Positions 16,386 to 24,566 of a stretch of 64,000 nt of DNA are shown one piece after another (the stretch's first letter is position 1; each line of letters begins with the position of its first letter). Origin of the DNA: Aneurinibacillus uraniidurans (GTDB taxonomy: Bacteria > Bacillota > Bacilli > Aneurinibacillales > Aneurinibacillaceae); the NCBI RefSeq assembly GCF_028471905.1, contig NZ_CP116902.1, forward strand, positions 122,501 through 186,500, written 5' to 3'. A model generated the notes under the pieces. It ran no database searches and was not told where the DNA came from. It saw nothing but the letters and a program-made list of their open reading frames with translations. Position numbers and translations under genes: made by a program.

Positions 16386-16991
16386 TTATAGGAGGCGGGC
16401 AGCTGCCTCCTGAAAGCGTTTATACTTGCCTTCTTTATGTAGGGTGAACGTATACCCTTGTGTAAGCAGATGATCCATTACACGGCGGCAAGCTGCTTCA
16501 TTTTCTACCCCTTCGATTTCCAGCTCATAGGACTCATTATTTCCTGGGAATAGTGTGCGGTCCAGTTCATATGTATACGGCGAATTAGGAAATGGAAGCA
16601 GGCACCGTTCATTTTCCAGTGCACCGCGCAGACTGATTTGTTCTGGGGAAACGATGGTATTTATCGCCTCCTGTCCTTCTGCTGGTAGGTGGCTAAGCAG
16701 CACAGTTGCACGCTGTTTTCCCTGCTCAAAAACAGCTTCTGGAATCGTCTGTTCGAGTTCGGTGCAGATCAGCGAGCTGCCGGATGCGTCTTGCAGGATT
16801 TTGGCGCATAAAATAAACTGCCCGTTTTCTTGTCGTACACGCAGCATGATTTTATTACGACCAAGGTAAAAATCAGGGGTATCAAAATAGTAATTTACTT
16901 GTTTAACTGGAGCGGGAGCATTCGGAAAATCTTCGAGCAATTTCTCGTATGTTGTCCGGTCAAGCAGCAGTTTTAATTCCTGTTCTTTCAT
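16386..16991 (-). CDS. CYTH-domain protein (triphosphate tunnel-type, YjbK-like)
   Basis: A 201-aa CYTH protein. The diagnostic N-terminal ExExK motif is EQELK at residues 3-7. Further tunnel residues include VNYYFDTPDFYL near residue 32, MLRVRQENG near 50, CTELEQTIPEA near 76 and YELDRTLFP near 140 with ELEIEG. CYTH enzymes hydrolyse inorganic or thiamine triphosphate, or act as adenylate cyclases; the substrate here is undetermined. ATG 16991 lies in the ATGA overlap with the preceding 66-aa frame and has the site AAGGAGG, so it is translationally coupled to it, and thus to parA. The link between ParA and CYTH is unusual. Confidence 0.88.
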   Translation of the reverse strand: MKEQELKLLLDRTTYEKLLEDFPNAPAPVKQVNYYFDTPDFYLGRNKIMLRVRQENGQFILCAKILQDASGSSLICTELEQTIPEAVFEQGKQRATVLLSHLPAEGQEAINTIVSPEQISLRGALENERCLLPFPNSPYTYELDRTLFPGNNESYELEIEGVENEAACRRVMDHLLTQGYTFTLHKEGKYKRFQEAAARLL

Positions 16992-17188
16992 GATGATTCC
17001 TCCTTATTGAGCATCTGGGTGTAGGTAGACCAAAACCGTAGATGCAGAGTGAATGGATGGAAGGTATACCACAGGCTTTCTTGCTGAGGTTGCTTGGATG
17101 CCTGGCGACCAGAAATATGAATGGTGCCAAGAATTCGGTCCATCGCCTGTTCAATGGTTTGTTTGCTGTTTTTTCTTCGTGCTGACAC
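16988..17188 (-). CDS. Small basic protein overlapping parA and the CYTH gene (66 aa)
   Basis: A 66-aa frame begins at GTG 17188, inside the last 13 codons of parA, with GAGGAG about ten bases upstream; it ends in the ATGA that starts the CYTH gene. The protein has a basic N-terminus (MSARRKNSKQTIEQAMDRIL) and an aromatic-rich middle (WYTFHPFTLHLRFWSTYTQML). I recognise no family. Its position between two coupled genes and its own ribosome site favour a real gene; otherwise 160 bases would be untranslated between them. A shorter start at ATG 17143 is possible but has no good site. Confidence 0.55.
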   Translation of the reverse strand: MSARRKNSKQTIEQAMDRILGTIHISGRQASKQPQQESLWYTFHPFTLHLRFWSTYTQMLNKEESS

Positions 17189-17963
17189 GCTGAATCAGCT
17201 CCTCGGTGAATGATTGGTAAGCGGTGAGCGCAGGGCTGTGTCGATCATATGTGAGCAAGGTCTCGTTCGCGTATTGTGATTTTTCTACGGATGCGCTTTT
17301 CGGGATGTAGGACGTAAATAACAGATCACCGAAGTAAGCGGCTAGCTTCTCACGCGATAAGCGGGACGTCTGGACGCGCATTTCCACTTTTGTGTTTAGA
17401 ATGCCTGCGATTTCTAACGTTGGGTTATAACTTTCTCGGATTGTATTGTATTTGGCAATCAGGTTACTCATACCGGTCAGGGCATATTTAGAACTGTCAC
17501 ATGGAATGACTACATAATCAGAAGCTGCCAGTGCATTCATTGTCAGAAGGGACAGAGACGGCGGGCAGTCGATTAAAATATAGTCGTAAGACGAACGGAG
17601 TGGAGCAAGAATGGTCTGGAGTCGGAATTCCAGGTTTGTACCTTGCGCCGCCTGTTCTGCGAATTGATCGAGAGCAGGGGAGGCAGGAATAACATCGCAG
17701 CCAATCACGGGTGAAGGACAGAGAAGAGTCTCTACCTGCCCTAGCGATAATGGGGTTGATCCGCTCGAAGCGAGAAGCAGTTCCAGCAATAATGATGCAT
17801 CTTCCTCTACTTCTATGCCCGCTGCATCCGAAGCGTTGGCCTGTGGGTCCAGATCAATCAGAAGTACGCGTTCTCCTCGCTGAACGAGGCAGGACGCGGT
17901 TGTGATAGCGGTTGTCGTTTTCGCGACGCCACCTTTATTGTTATATAAAGAAATAGTCGTCAT
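17151..17963 (-). CDS. ParA/Soj-family ATPase
   Basis: A 270-aa ParA-type ATPase. The deviant Walker A motif YNNKGGVAKTTT lies near residue 7, the switch Asp in LLIDLDPQANAS near residue 38, and Walker B in YILIDCPPSLSL near residue 125. ATG 17963 with AGAAGGGGG is chosen over a longer frame from 18089. No parB or parS-like repeat is seen nearby, so this is an orphan ParA rather than the chromosomal Soj-Spo0J pair; orphan ParAs position plasmids, chemoreceptor clusters or other cargo. It heads an overlapping operon with a 66-aa ORF and a CYTH protein and is divergent from a DUF3298 gene. Confidence 0.9.
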   Translation of the reverse strand: MTTISLYNNKGGVAKTTTAITTASCLVQRGERVLLIDLDPQANASDAAGIEVEEDASLLLELLLASSGSTPLSLGQVETLLCPSPVIGCDVIPASPALDQFAEQAAQGTNLEFRLQTILAPLRSSYDYILIDCPPSLSLLTMNALAASDYVVIPCDSSKYALTGMSNLIAKYNTIRESYNPTLEIAGILNTKVEMRVQTSRLSREKLAAYFGDLLFTSYIPKSASVEKSQYANETLLTYDRHSPALTAYQSFTEELIQRVSTKKKQQTNH

Positions 17964-18101
17964 ACAATCATCCCCCTTCTGTAAAGTATAAGGAAAAAAC
18001 CAGAAGTGTGAACCGAACGATTTGAATGGACTGCTCACTTTTTTCTGAACCCGGGAATACGCTACACCAGATGAATTCGCGGAATACAAGGAGGAAAGAG
18101 T

Positions 18102-18713
18102 ATGAGCGAGAACAAAGATACGGTTCTGGTTGAAGCAAAAGAGCTCATTCAGCCCCGCCTAAAGCTGACATACCTAGATGTGAGTATCACGGGGAACAGG
18201 CGAGCGCAGAAGAGCATCAACCGTGACATTCACAACGCACTTACACAGATGCTGCGTACGGATCAATACCCAAACGCGAAAGAGAAGGAGTTCTGGGGCG
18301 GGCATGAAGTAAAAGTCAATGAGAATCAGGTGCTAAGTCTAGTGTTTGAACTATGTAACTATGCGACCGGAGCCACTCATGGCATGGTTACGTACAAATC
18401 TCGCACCTATGATACACGAGGCGGGCATGCGTATACCTTAGCCGAATTATTCCGTCGGGGAAGCGACTGGAAGAATCGCTTGAATAAAGAGATCAAGCGT
18501 CAGTTCAAGAAGCAGGACATCCCACAAACCTCTCCGTTTAAAACCGTAACAGAAGTGACGGATTACTTCGTCACTTCGCAAGATCTTGTCATTTATTTTC
18601 AATTGCATGAATATACGCCGTACGCGTATGGTATCCCAGAGTTTGCGATTTCGATTGCTTCTCTACAAGATATTGCTAATCCGACCGGTCCACTGGCACG
18701 ACTTGGTGTATAA
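18102..18713 (+). CDS. DUF3298 (RsiV-like) domain protein without signal peptide
   Basis: A 203-aa protein matching the DUF4163/DUF3298 pattern of RsiV and PdaC: ATGATHGMVTYKSRTYDTRG near residue 85, followed by AYTLAELFRRGSDW and YFQLHEYTPYAYGIPEFAI near residue 165. In RsiV and PdaC this unit is extracellular. This protein starts MSENKDTVLVEAKE and has no signal peptide or transmembrane segment, so it is predicted to stay in the cytoplasm unless the start is wrong; no alternative start with an export signal is visible. The site AAGGAGG lies before ATG 18102. The domain assignment is by remembered family pattern. Confidence 0.75.
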   Translation: MSENKDTVLVEAKELIQPRLKLTYLDVSITGNRRAQKSINRDIHNALTQMLRTDQYPNAKEKEFWGGHEVKVNENQVLSLVFELCNYATGATHGMVTYKSRTYDTRGGHAYTLAELFRRGSDWKNRLNKEIKRQFKKQDIPQTSPFKTVTEVTDYFVTSQDLVIYFQLHEYTPYAYGIPEFAISIASLQDIANPTGPLARLGV

Positions 18714-18726
18714 AACGTTCATCTGC

Positions 18727-19008
18727 TCAAGAGAATTCAATTTCGTCCCGAGAAGAATTGTAGGAAACCCGAAGATTTTGTTCGTTCAAGTACCAGACGT
18801 CTTCCTTCTCCATATAGAAGGTAATTTCATCTATCGTAGTAGAGATTCCGATTTCCTTTGGGGCTTCTTTGGCTACTCCAAGTGAGAAGCCGGTTTGGAC
18901 AGTGCTGCATCCGCCGATACGGACGAAAAAGCGTACGAATTCTCCTTGTTGCACACTCATTTCTGAGCGGAACCAGTCGAGTGCAGTCGGTTCAATCGTG
19001 AAAGTCAT
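18727..19008 (-). CDS. HesB/IscA-like small protein (YneR type)
   Basis: A 93-aa protein of the HesB/IscA fold as in Bacillus YneR. It has the FVRIGGCSTVQTGFSLG segment near residue 28 but only one cysteine, whereas A-type iron-sulfur carriers need three, so it probably does not carry a cluster in the IscA manner. AGGAGG overlaps the stop codon of the EamA transporter gene, 12 bases away, so the two are coupled. Function unknown beyond the fold. Confidence 0.85.
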   Translation of the reverse strand: MTFTIEPTALDWFRSEMSVQQGEFVRFFVRIGGCSTVQTGFSLGVAKEAPKEIGISTTIDEITFYMEKEDVWYLNEQNLRVSYNSSRDEIEFS

Positions 19009-19020
19009 GAAGCAGGCCTC

Positions 19021-19956
19021 CTAGTTGTTCATTTGTTTATATTGTACCATGGGACGTGGAAGCTTCGCTGAGATGTAGACGCCGACGATGACAAAAGCGC
19101 CGCCGAGAAGCTGGTACCAGGCAATATGTTCACCGAGAAACAGGATGGCGAACACAGACGCAAATACGGGAATTAGATTTAGAAAGACCCCCGCATGCGC
19201 CGCGCCAATGCGGGCAACGGCGGTGTTCCACGACAGGAAGGCCGCAATGGAAGCGAGAATCCCGACATATAAAATTGTGGCGAATGAAGAAACAGACCAG
19301 ACTGCTGCTACCCCAGACCAGAATGTTTCGTATAAAAAGAATGGGAATAACAACATAATCCCAATTAAAATGGTCGCGGCAAACGTCGTGTTGCCCGGCA
19401 ATTGCCCGGCCGTCTTTTTAACCAGAATCGAATAAATGCTCCAGCAGATGACGGCTGCGATAACAAGCAAATCCCCTTTGTTGAAGGAAAATGTAAGCAA
19501 GGCAGCAGCTGAGCCACGGGAGATGATGCAAACAACACCGACCAGGGAGAGCGCTGTTCCGAGTAGCTGATTTCGATTTAATTTTTCTCGCAGCACGAAG
19601 AAGGTAATTAAATAAATGATAATTGGTGTTGACGTATTCACGAGTGATGCGTTAATTGACGTTGTGTAGTGCAGCGCAATATACAGGAGCGTATTAAAGC
19701 CAGCAACACCTGTCAGGGATAGAAAAAACAGCATCGGCAAGCGCTGACGTAACACAGGCCAATCTGTGCGTAGATGTTTCCAGCAGAACGGCAGAAATAC
19801 AAGCAGCGCTGTACACCAGCGCACAAATGACAATGTATAAGGCGGCAGTTGCCCGGCAACTGCCCGGCCGATAACGAAATTTCCACCCCATAGAAGTGTT
19901 GCAAGTACAAGCAGGACGTGTGGAGGTAGATTGCGTATCATAAGTTTTGTCACCAC
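19021..19956 (-). CDS. EamA-family (DMT) transporter
   Basis: A 311-aa integral membrane protein with about ten hydrophobic helices arranged as two EamA repeats, typical of drug/metabolite transporters. The motif near the end of each half is recognisable, for example NASLVNTSTPIIIYLITFF near residue 108 and AHAGVFLNLIPVFASVFA near residue 255. The substrate cannot be inferred. The start GTG 19956 follows GGGGAAG; ATG 19941 is an alternative. A nearly identical palindromic DNA stretch encodes AGQLP in both halves (19844-19864 and 19389-19410). The HesB-like gene is immediately downstream. Confidence 0.9.
   Translation of the reverse strand: MVTKLMIRNLPPHVLLVLATLLWGGNFVIGRAVAGQLPPYTLSFVRWCTALLVFLPFCWKHLRTDWPVLRQRLPMLFFLSLTGVAGFNTLLYIALHYTTSINASLVNTSTPIIIYLITFFVLREKLNRNQLLGTALSLVGVVCIISRGSAAALLTFSFNKGDLLVIAAVICWSIYSILVKKTAGQLPGNTTFAATILIGIMLLFPFFLYETFWSGVAAVWSVSSFATILYVGILASIAAFLSWNTAVARIGAAHAGVFLNLIPVFASVFAILFLGEHIAWYQLLGGAFVIVGVYISAKLPRPMVQYKQMNN
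19844..19864. repeat. Perfect 21-bp palindrome within the EamA gene
   Basis: GGCAGTTGCC (19844-19853), a central C, and GGCAACTGCC (19855-19864) are exact inverted copies. A near-identical stretch recurs at 19389-19410, both in codons for AGQLP. Confidence 0.8.
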
Positions 19957-20001
19957 TTCCCCAATATTTCCTCTAATTATAGCGTATGTTTCCTGCAGTC
20001 G

Positions 20002-20880
20002 TTAGTAGGAAGGGATGATAAAATGATAGGGAAATGAATCATGGGTAAGTGGAGCGAATGTAAACCCCTGTTTACGAAGCCCTTCAATGATCTGGGGTAG
20101 TGCTTGTACCGTTGTTATTTTCGCCGGGCTGTCATGCATTAAAATGATTGCTTTTTGTTTGCCACGGGATCCGTTCAGAACGGCCTGTACAATGCGTTCG
20201 CGCTTCTGGCGATGCACAGAAGCGTCAGTGGAATCTACATTCCAGTCGAAATACTGATAGCCTTCGTTCAATTTTTGTTTTGTGAGCATCACCATTAGAT
20301 CTTTTCCGCCATATTTCCAGCTGACATGGTTGTTAGACCCTCCAGGAAAGCGAATAATGTCTGGCTGGTAGCCAATGCTTGCTTGAATCAGCTTGTCCAA
20401 TTGCACAAAATCGTTCTGAAATGCCTGTGGGGAAGAGTAAATATAGCGGTAGTTGTGCGAGTATGAATGCAGACCAATGGAATGCCCGCCCCGACGAATG
20501 AGCCGATAGAGTTCTCGTCCTGATGATGTATTTTTCCCGGTTACAAAAAAGGTGGCCCGTACATTGTAGGCAGCCAGAATACGAAGGATCGAGCGTGTGT
20601 TTGCAGAAGGCCCATCGTCGAATGTGAGATAGGCTATTTTCTGTATTTTAGCCTGGGAATGAGAAGAAGGAACGGAGTCGGTCTGCTTCTCATCCGGAGT
20701 AAACACGGCATAGAGCAATAGGATCAGTGCAACTATAGTTGCAGCGGTGACGATGACAGAACGAATAATGCTCACTCCGATCAGATAGTATTTTTTACAT
20801 ATGTATGCTCGTCTTTTCTCCTGCATGAACAGCTTTTTTACCGTAAAATAAAAGGGGGAGGACTCTATCTTTTTACACAT
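20002..20880 (-). CDS. Membrane-anchored polysaccharide deacetylase (NodB domain)
   Basis: A 292-aa protein with one N-terminal membrane anchor (about residues 36-60, SVIVTAATIVALILLLYAVF) and an external NodB deacetylase domain. Active-site motifs: YLTFDDGPS near residue 88 (catalytic Asp and metal Asp), LHSYSHNY near 140 (metal His pair), IRFPGGSNN near 175, YFDWNVDSTD near 215 and ILMHDSP near 248. It likely deacetylates peptidoglycan or another cell-wall glycan. ATG 20880 has only a weak ribosome site, so the true start may be ATG 20826 or lie further in. It precedes the EamA transporter by 45 bases on the same strand. Confidence 0.9.
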   Translation of the reverse strand: MCKKIESSPFYFTVKKLFMQEKRRAYICKKYYLIGVSIIRSVIVTAATIVALILLLYAVFTPDEKQTDSVPSSHSQAKIQKIAYLTFDDGPSANTRSILRILAAYNVRATFFVTGKNTSSGRELYRLIRRGGHSIGLHSYSHNYRYIYSSPQAFQNDFVQLDKLIQASIGYQPDIIRFPGGSNNHVSWKYGGKDLMVMLTKQKLNEGYQYFDWNVDSTDASVHRQKRERIVQAVLNGSRGKQKAIILMHDSPAKITTVQALPQIIEGLRKQGFTFAPLTHDSFPYHFIIPSY

Positions 20881-21037
20881 AATTGTAAATTTCGGAAACT
20901 TTTTCTGGCATAAGAACGTAGAGGATTGTAGAATAAATCATCATTGCTTTTTTCTTTGTCTGTGATTATTTTGTGAAAGAACGGATGATTTATGAAAAAA
21001 CATCGTCTATGGTAGAAACTGTGAAGGATGAGATCAA

Positions 21038-21691
21038 TTGATTTCTATTGTGGGTGTAACCAAAACATATAAGAAAAGGCCCGTCTTGAACGGACTATCA
21101 GCTGAGATCGCAGCAGGAGAACTGTTTGGTTTGACCGGGGAAAATGGAGCGGGTAAGTCTACCTTGCTGTCTATTCTCGCCAGTGTGCTTCCGCCGGATG
21201 AAGGAGAGATATGGATTGGTGGGCAAAGTGTGCGCCAGCAGGGAAACGAAGTGAAGCGGCTTGTTGGTTATGTTCCACAGGAGATTGCTCTGTATCCTAC
21301 ACTTAGTGGGGAAGCGAATCTGATGTTCTGGGGTCGGATGTACGGCCTGCGTGGCCGTAAGCTTACAGAGCGTGTCGCGGAAGCATTAGCGACTGTTCAG
21401 ATGGAGGATCGCTGTCATGACAAGATCTCTGCGTATTCCGGTGGCATGAAGCGTCGTATTAATCTGGCAGCTGCACTCTTGCATAATCCGCGTGTGTTAA
21501 TTCTGGATGAACCGACGGCCGGTGTAGATACGGCTTCGCGCCATCATATTATGGATGTTCTGAAGGAGCGGAGCCGACAGGGAGTGACAATCGTTTACAC
21601 GAGTCACCATATGGAAGAAATCATGGCCTGTGATCGAATCGGAGTCCTCAAGGACGGGATACTGGCCGTGTCCGGTACTGCCGGAAATTAA
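21038..21691 (+). CDS. ABC transporter ATP-binding protein
   Basis: A 217-aa ATPase. Walker A is GENGAGKSTLL near residue 34, the Q-loop lies in GYVPQEIAL near 78, the signature is YSGGMKRRINLA near 135, Walker B is RVLILDEPTAG near 155, and the switch His is in YTSHHMEE near 190. The start is TTG 21038 with GAAGGATG upstream. It is the first gene of an exporter operon with a DUF6583-like membrane-anchored protein and two ABC-2 permeases. Its C-terminus is short, lacking the extra domain of many drug ABCs. Confidence 0.95.
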   Translation: MISIVGVTKTYKKRPVLNGLSAEIAAGELFGLTGENGAGKSTLLSILASVLPPDEGEIWIGGQSVRQQGNEVKRLVGYVPQEIALYPTLSGEANLMFWGRMYGLRGRKLTERVAEALATVQMEDRCHDKISAYSGGMKRRINLAAALLHNPRVLILDEPTAGVDTASRHHIMDVLKERSRQGVTIVYTSHHMEEIMACDRIGVLKDGILAVSGTAGN

Positions 21692-21718
21692 AGATACATA
21701 ATTTGGAGGGGTACATTG

Positions 21719-23239
21719 ATGGAGGCAAAAAAGAAAAAAGCACTTGGAATCGGAGTTGCCGCAGCCGTGCTCGTTGCAGGGGGATCGTACGTTGCGTACG
21801 CGAAGTTTGATATGTTTAAAAGTCCGCGCATGATGTATCTGGAAGCGGAAGCGCAAAATATGAGTGAGGTTTCGAAAAAAATCGATAAAGTGAGCAAGGA
21901 ATATAATGAGGTGGTGGATGCCTCCGTAAAGGGTACTACTTCTCAGGATATTGAAATTTCCAATCTCATTCTTGATATGGCTGCGCCAGACCCACAAGTA
22001 CAGAAAGTTCTCGATTTGGCCAAAGATAGCAAGATTGTGATTCATTCGGATGCAGACGGAGCCAATGACAAGGGAACGGGAAAAGTTGATTTATTCATCA
22101 ATAAAAGCAATTTGATTGGTGCAGAATTTTTCTATGATAAAGAGAAGCTTGGATTCGGAGTTCCGGCAATCTACAATAAATACGGCTATTATAATTACAA
22201 AGATAAAGCGCTTGTCGAGCAAAAATTTGGGCAGGTGGGGCTCCCTGATCGTATGCCGAGCAACAAAGACTATCTGGACATCCTCCGTATTCCAAATGAA
22301 GAGTTGAAGCCGATTCTAGCTGATTACGCCAAGCTGTATGCAGAAAGCATTCAGGATAAGCAGGTAACAGTGAAGAAAGGTGCAACCTTTGAAGCGGATG
22401 GCGTGAAGAAGAGCGGCAAAGAGCTGACGGTAACTTTCACCGCAGATGAATACAAACAATTGATGAAAAAACTTGTCGATAAAGTTTCCAAAGATGAAAA
22501 GCTCCAGGATCTTTTGTATGTGCGCTACGATAAATTGGTAGAGTTGACGAAACAAAACGCACCGAACGAGAGCATTAAGAAGATGACGAAAGAAGAGTTT
22601 AAGCAAAAGTTTGCTGAATTCAAAAAAGAGACAGATCTTGACATTGATAAAGCAGATGTTGGCTCTGGTGTGAAGATGGTTGTGTTCGCAGATTCAGATG
22701 ATCATATTTTGCGTCGCACCATTACGAAAGAAGGTAAATCCAAGGACGAAAATGTTGTGATTACGATAGATAACTATAAAAATAAAGAAGGACGTGAACA
22801 TAGTTCCTTTGAATTCGCAGGCAAAGATGAACAAGGCGAAGATGTCAAGATGAATATTGTGAGCTTGACGAAAGAAGAGGGCGGTAAAACAGATCGGGAT
22901 CTTACGTTCTCGGTAAAAGCAGAAGAGAATGGAAGACCAATCGATATGACACTTTCTGTTAAAGGTGCAACCACGAAAAATGATAAAGATAAGAGCAAAA
23001 TAGGAGATATGAAAGTGGAGCTGGCGATGGATAAGAATGATCCAACAATGCCGAAAAAGCTTACATTTAACGTGAAATCTACCCAAAAGCTGAGTGGTGA
23101 AGTGAAAATCCCGGCATTGAGCGCAGGCAACAGCGTCAATCTGGCAACTGTAACCGATGCTGATCTCATGAAAATTCAGCAGGAAATTCAGCTAGGTGCC
23201 CAGCAGTTCATGATCAAAAATATGCAGCTGTTCCAATAG
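21719..23239 (+). CDS. Membrane-anchored extracellular protein, DUF6583-like, of an ABC exporter operon
   Basis: A 506-aa protein with a short Lys-rich cytoplasmic tip, one hydrophobic anchor (about residues 9-28, GIGVAAAVLVAGGSYVAYA), and a long Lys/Asp-rich extracellular region with many beta-strand-like repeats (for example KMNIVSLTKEEGGKTDRDLT and MTLSVKGATTKN). It resembles proteins labelled DUF6583 that accompany ABC-2 exporters in Bacilli; I am fairly but not fully sure of that name. The role may be a substrate-binding, chaperone or cell-wall partner for the exported compound. TTG 21716 is an alternative start. A hairpin with terminator features separates it from the permease genes. 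Confidence 0.7.
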   Translation: MEAKKKKALGIGVAAAVLVAGGSYVAYAKFDMFKSPRMMYLEAEAQNMSEVSKKIDKVSKEYNEVVDASVKGTTSQDIEISNLILDMAAPDPQVQKVLDLAKDSKIVIHSDADGANDKGTGKVDLFINKSNLIGAEFFYDKEKLGFGVPAIYNKYGYYNYKDKALVEQKFGQVGLPDRMPSNKDYLDILRIPNEELKPILADYAKLYAESIQDKQVTVKKGATFEADGVKKSGKELTVTFTADEYKQLMKKLVDKVSKDEKLQDLLYVRYDKLVELTKQNAPNESIKKMTKEEFKQKFAEFKKETDLDIDKADVGSGVKMVVFADSDDHILRRTITKEGKSKDENVVITIDNYKNKEGREHSSFEFAGKDEQGEDVKMNIVSLTKEEGGKTDRDLTFSVKAEENGRPIDMTLSVKGATTKNDKDKSKIGDMKVELAMDKNDPTMPKKLTFNVKSTQKLSGEVKIPALSAGNSVNLATVTDADLMKIQQEIQLGAQQFMIKNMQLFQ

Positions 23240-23282
23240 TTCGGCCTGCTACCGTAGAGGAAAATAGATCAATAAGGGACAC

Positions 23283-23315
23283 AGGAAGGAGCCGATTGCT
23301 GGTTCCTTCCTTATT
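23283..23315 (+). terminator. Intergenic terminator or attenuator in the exporter operon
   Basis: AGGAAGGAGCC (23283-23293) pairs with GGTTCCTTCCT (23301-23311) with one G-U, a seven-base loop and a T-rich tail. It lies between the DUF6583-like gene and the first permease gene, all on the same strand, so partial read-through is likely. Confidence 0.7.
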
Positions 23316-23336
23316 TTGTATACAGGCAGGTGTGCT

Positions 23337-24566
23337 GTGATCATTCGAGCGATCGCTATAAACGATGGGAAAATGTACGGCCGGGACTGGAAGGGGATGG
23401 CTTTCTTGCTTGGGTTCTCCCTGCTTTCGATTTGGCTGTTTACACAGGCGTTGTCTTCGCATTTGTTTGCCAGTCGGTTTAGTCAACCATTTGCGATTGC
23501 GCTTGTAGACGAGGATCAGACCTTTAATACACGGCTGATTAGCCGTCAGCTTGAAGAAACGGAATATTTGAAAGGGTTTATTACCATTCAGCATGTGACG
23601 AAGGCAGAAGCGATACGGAGCATTGAACGGAATGAAATTGCGGGGGCAGTTGTAATTCCGCAGGGCTTCACGGCTAGTTTGTATAGTGGGGATAACTGGC
23701 CGATTCAATTCATCGGCAATCCGGCTCAGCAGAAGCGCTCGGTGCAGATGAAGAACGAACTGACGAGTGCTGTACAGTACATTTCAGCCGGGCAAAGTGC
23801 CGTGAAAGCGGTCTGGTATGCAGCTCGGGATGGGGGAGCGTCACCTGAACAATTAGATCGATTGATGAAAGAAAGTGTTATGACATTTATGAGTCAGGCG
23901 CTAGCACGCGGTGAATTGTATCGGGAGCGGACGCTTACAAGCTTACCAGATGTGAAGTTGCCAGAATACTATACAGCGGCACTTGGTGTGTTGTTTGCCG
24001 GTTTTTTCGCAGTGCGTGGTAGTCGGGCGTTTACGGTAGAGAAAGAGTCTGGTGTGCTGCGCCGTCTTTATGCCGCTCCGGTCGCCTGGTGGCAGGTTGG
24101 GATCGGTAAATTCATTGCGCTATTTGGTGCGTTGTTTGTGCAGGTAGCTATTTTATTCGGCGCGGCTATTTTTTTGTTTGATGTCTACATTGGTTCGCAG
24201 TGGGGGGAGATAGTACTTCTGCTGCTGTCGGCTTCTTTTGTGCTCGGAGCATGGGGGATGTTGCTTGGCGTGATTGGACTGGTTTCGCGAGGAGCAGATG
24301 TGCTCGGATACGTGGGTACATTCTTGCTTGCTTTCCTTGGAGGGTGTATCTATCCATTGTTTTCCCTGCCGGAGGTGTTACAGGTACTTGGAGAGTGGAC
24401 GTTTCAGCATGGGATGATGACGGGATTGCTCATTATCTTTTCAGGGCAGGACGGATTGGCGCTGATGCCTGTATGTGGACGTCTATTTCTTGTAGGCAGT
24501 ATTCTGCTTGGTTTTGCAGCGCTAATGTTCTCGCGTGTGTGGAAAGGGAGGGGATACGATGCGTAA
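23337..24566 (+). CDS. ABC-2 type transporter permease 1
   Basis: A 409-aa permease. An N-terminal helix (about residues 22-40) is followed by a large extracellular domain (SRFSQPFAIALVDEDQTFNT onward), then five more helices from about residue 215 to 405, the ABC-2 exporter layout. The segment RAFTVEKESGVLRRLYAAP near residue 232 is the coupling-helix signature. GTG 23337 is preferred (site AGG-rich just upstream) over an upstream start that overlaps the attenuator tail. It overlaps the next permease gene by eight bases and so forms a heterodimer candidate with it. Confidence 0.88.
   Translation: MIIRAIAINDGKMYGRDWKGMAFLLGFSLLSIWLFTQALSSHLFASRFSQPFAIALVDEDQTFNTRLISRQLEETEYLKGFITIQHVTKAEAIRSIERNEIAGAVVIPQGFTASLYSGDNWPIQFIGNPAQQKRSVQMKNELTSAVQYISAGQSAVKAVWYAARDGGASPEQLDRLMKESVMTFMSQALARGELYRERTLTSLPDVKLPEYYTAALGVLFAGFFAVRGSRAFTVEKESGVLRRLYAAPVAWWQVGIGKFIALFGALFVQVAILFGAAIFLFDVYIGSQWGEIVLLLLSASFVLGAWGMLLGVIGLVSRGADVLGYVGTFLLAFLGGCIYPLFSLPEVLQVLGEWTFQHGMMTGLLIIFSGQDGLALMPVCGRLFLVGSILLGFAALMFSRVWKGRGYDA

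Noticed and set aside
8806-17963. Integrated plasmid carrying both the primase and parA
   Set aside because: The two genes are 7.5 kb apart with ordinary chromosomal genes between them (ybaK, a chemoreceptor, GGDEF-EAL) and no attachment repeats or mobility genes, so a single integrated element is not supported.
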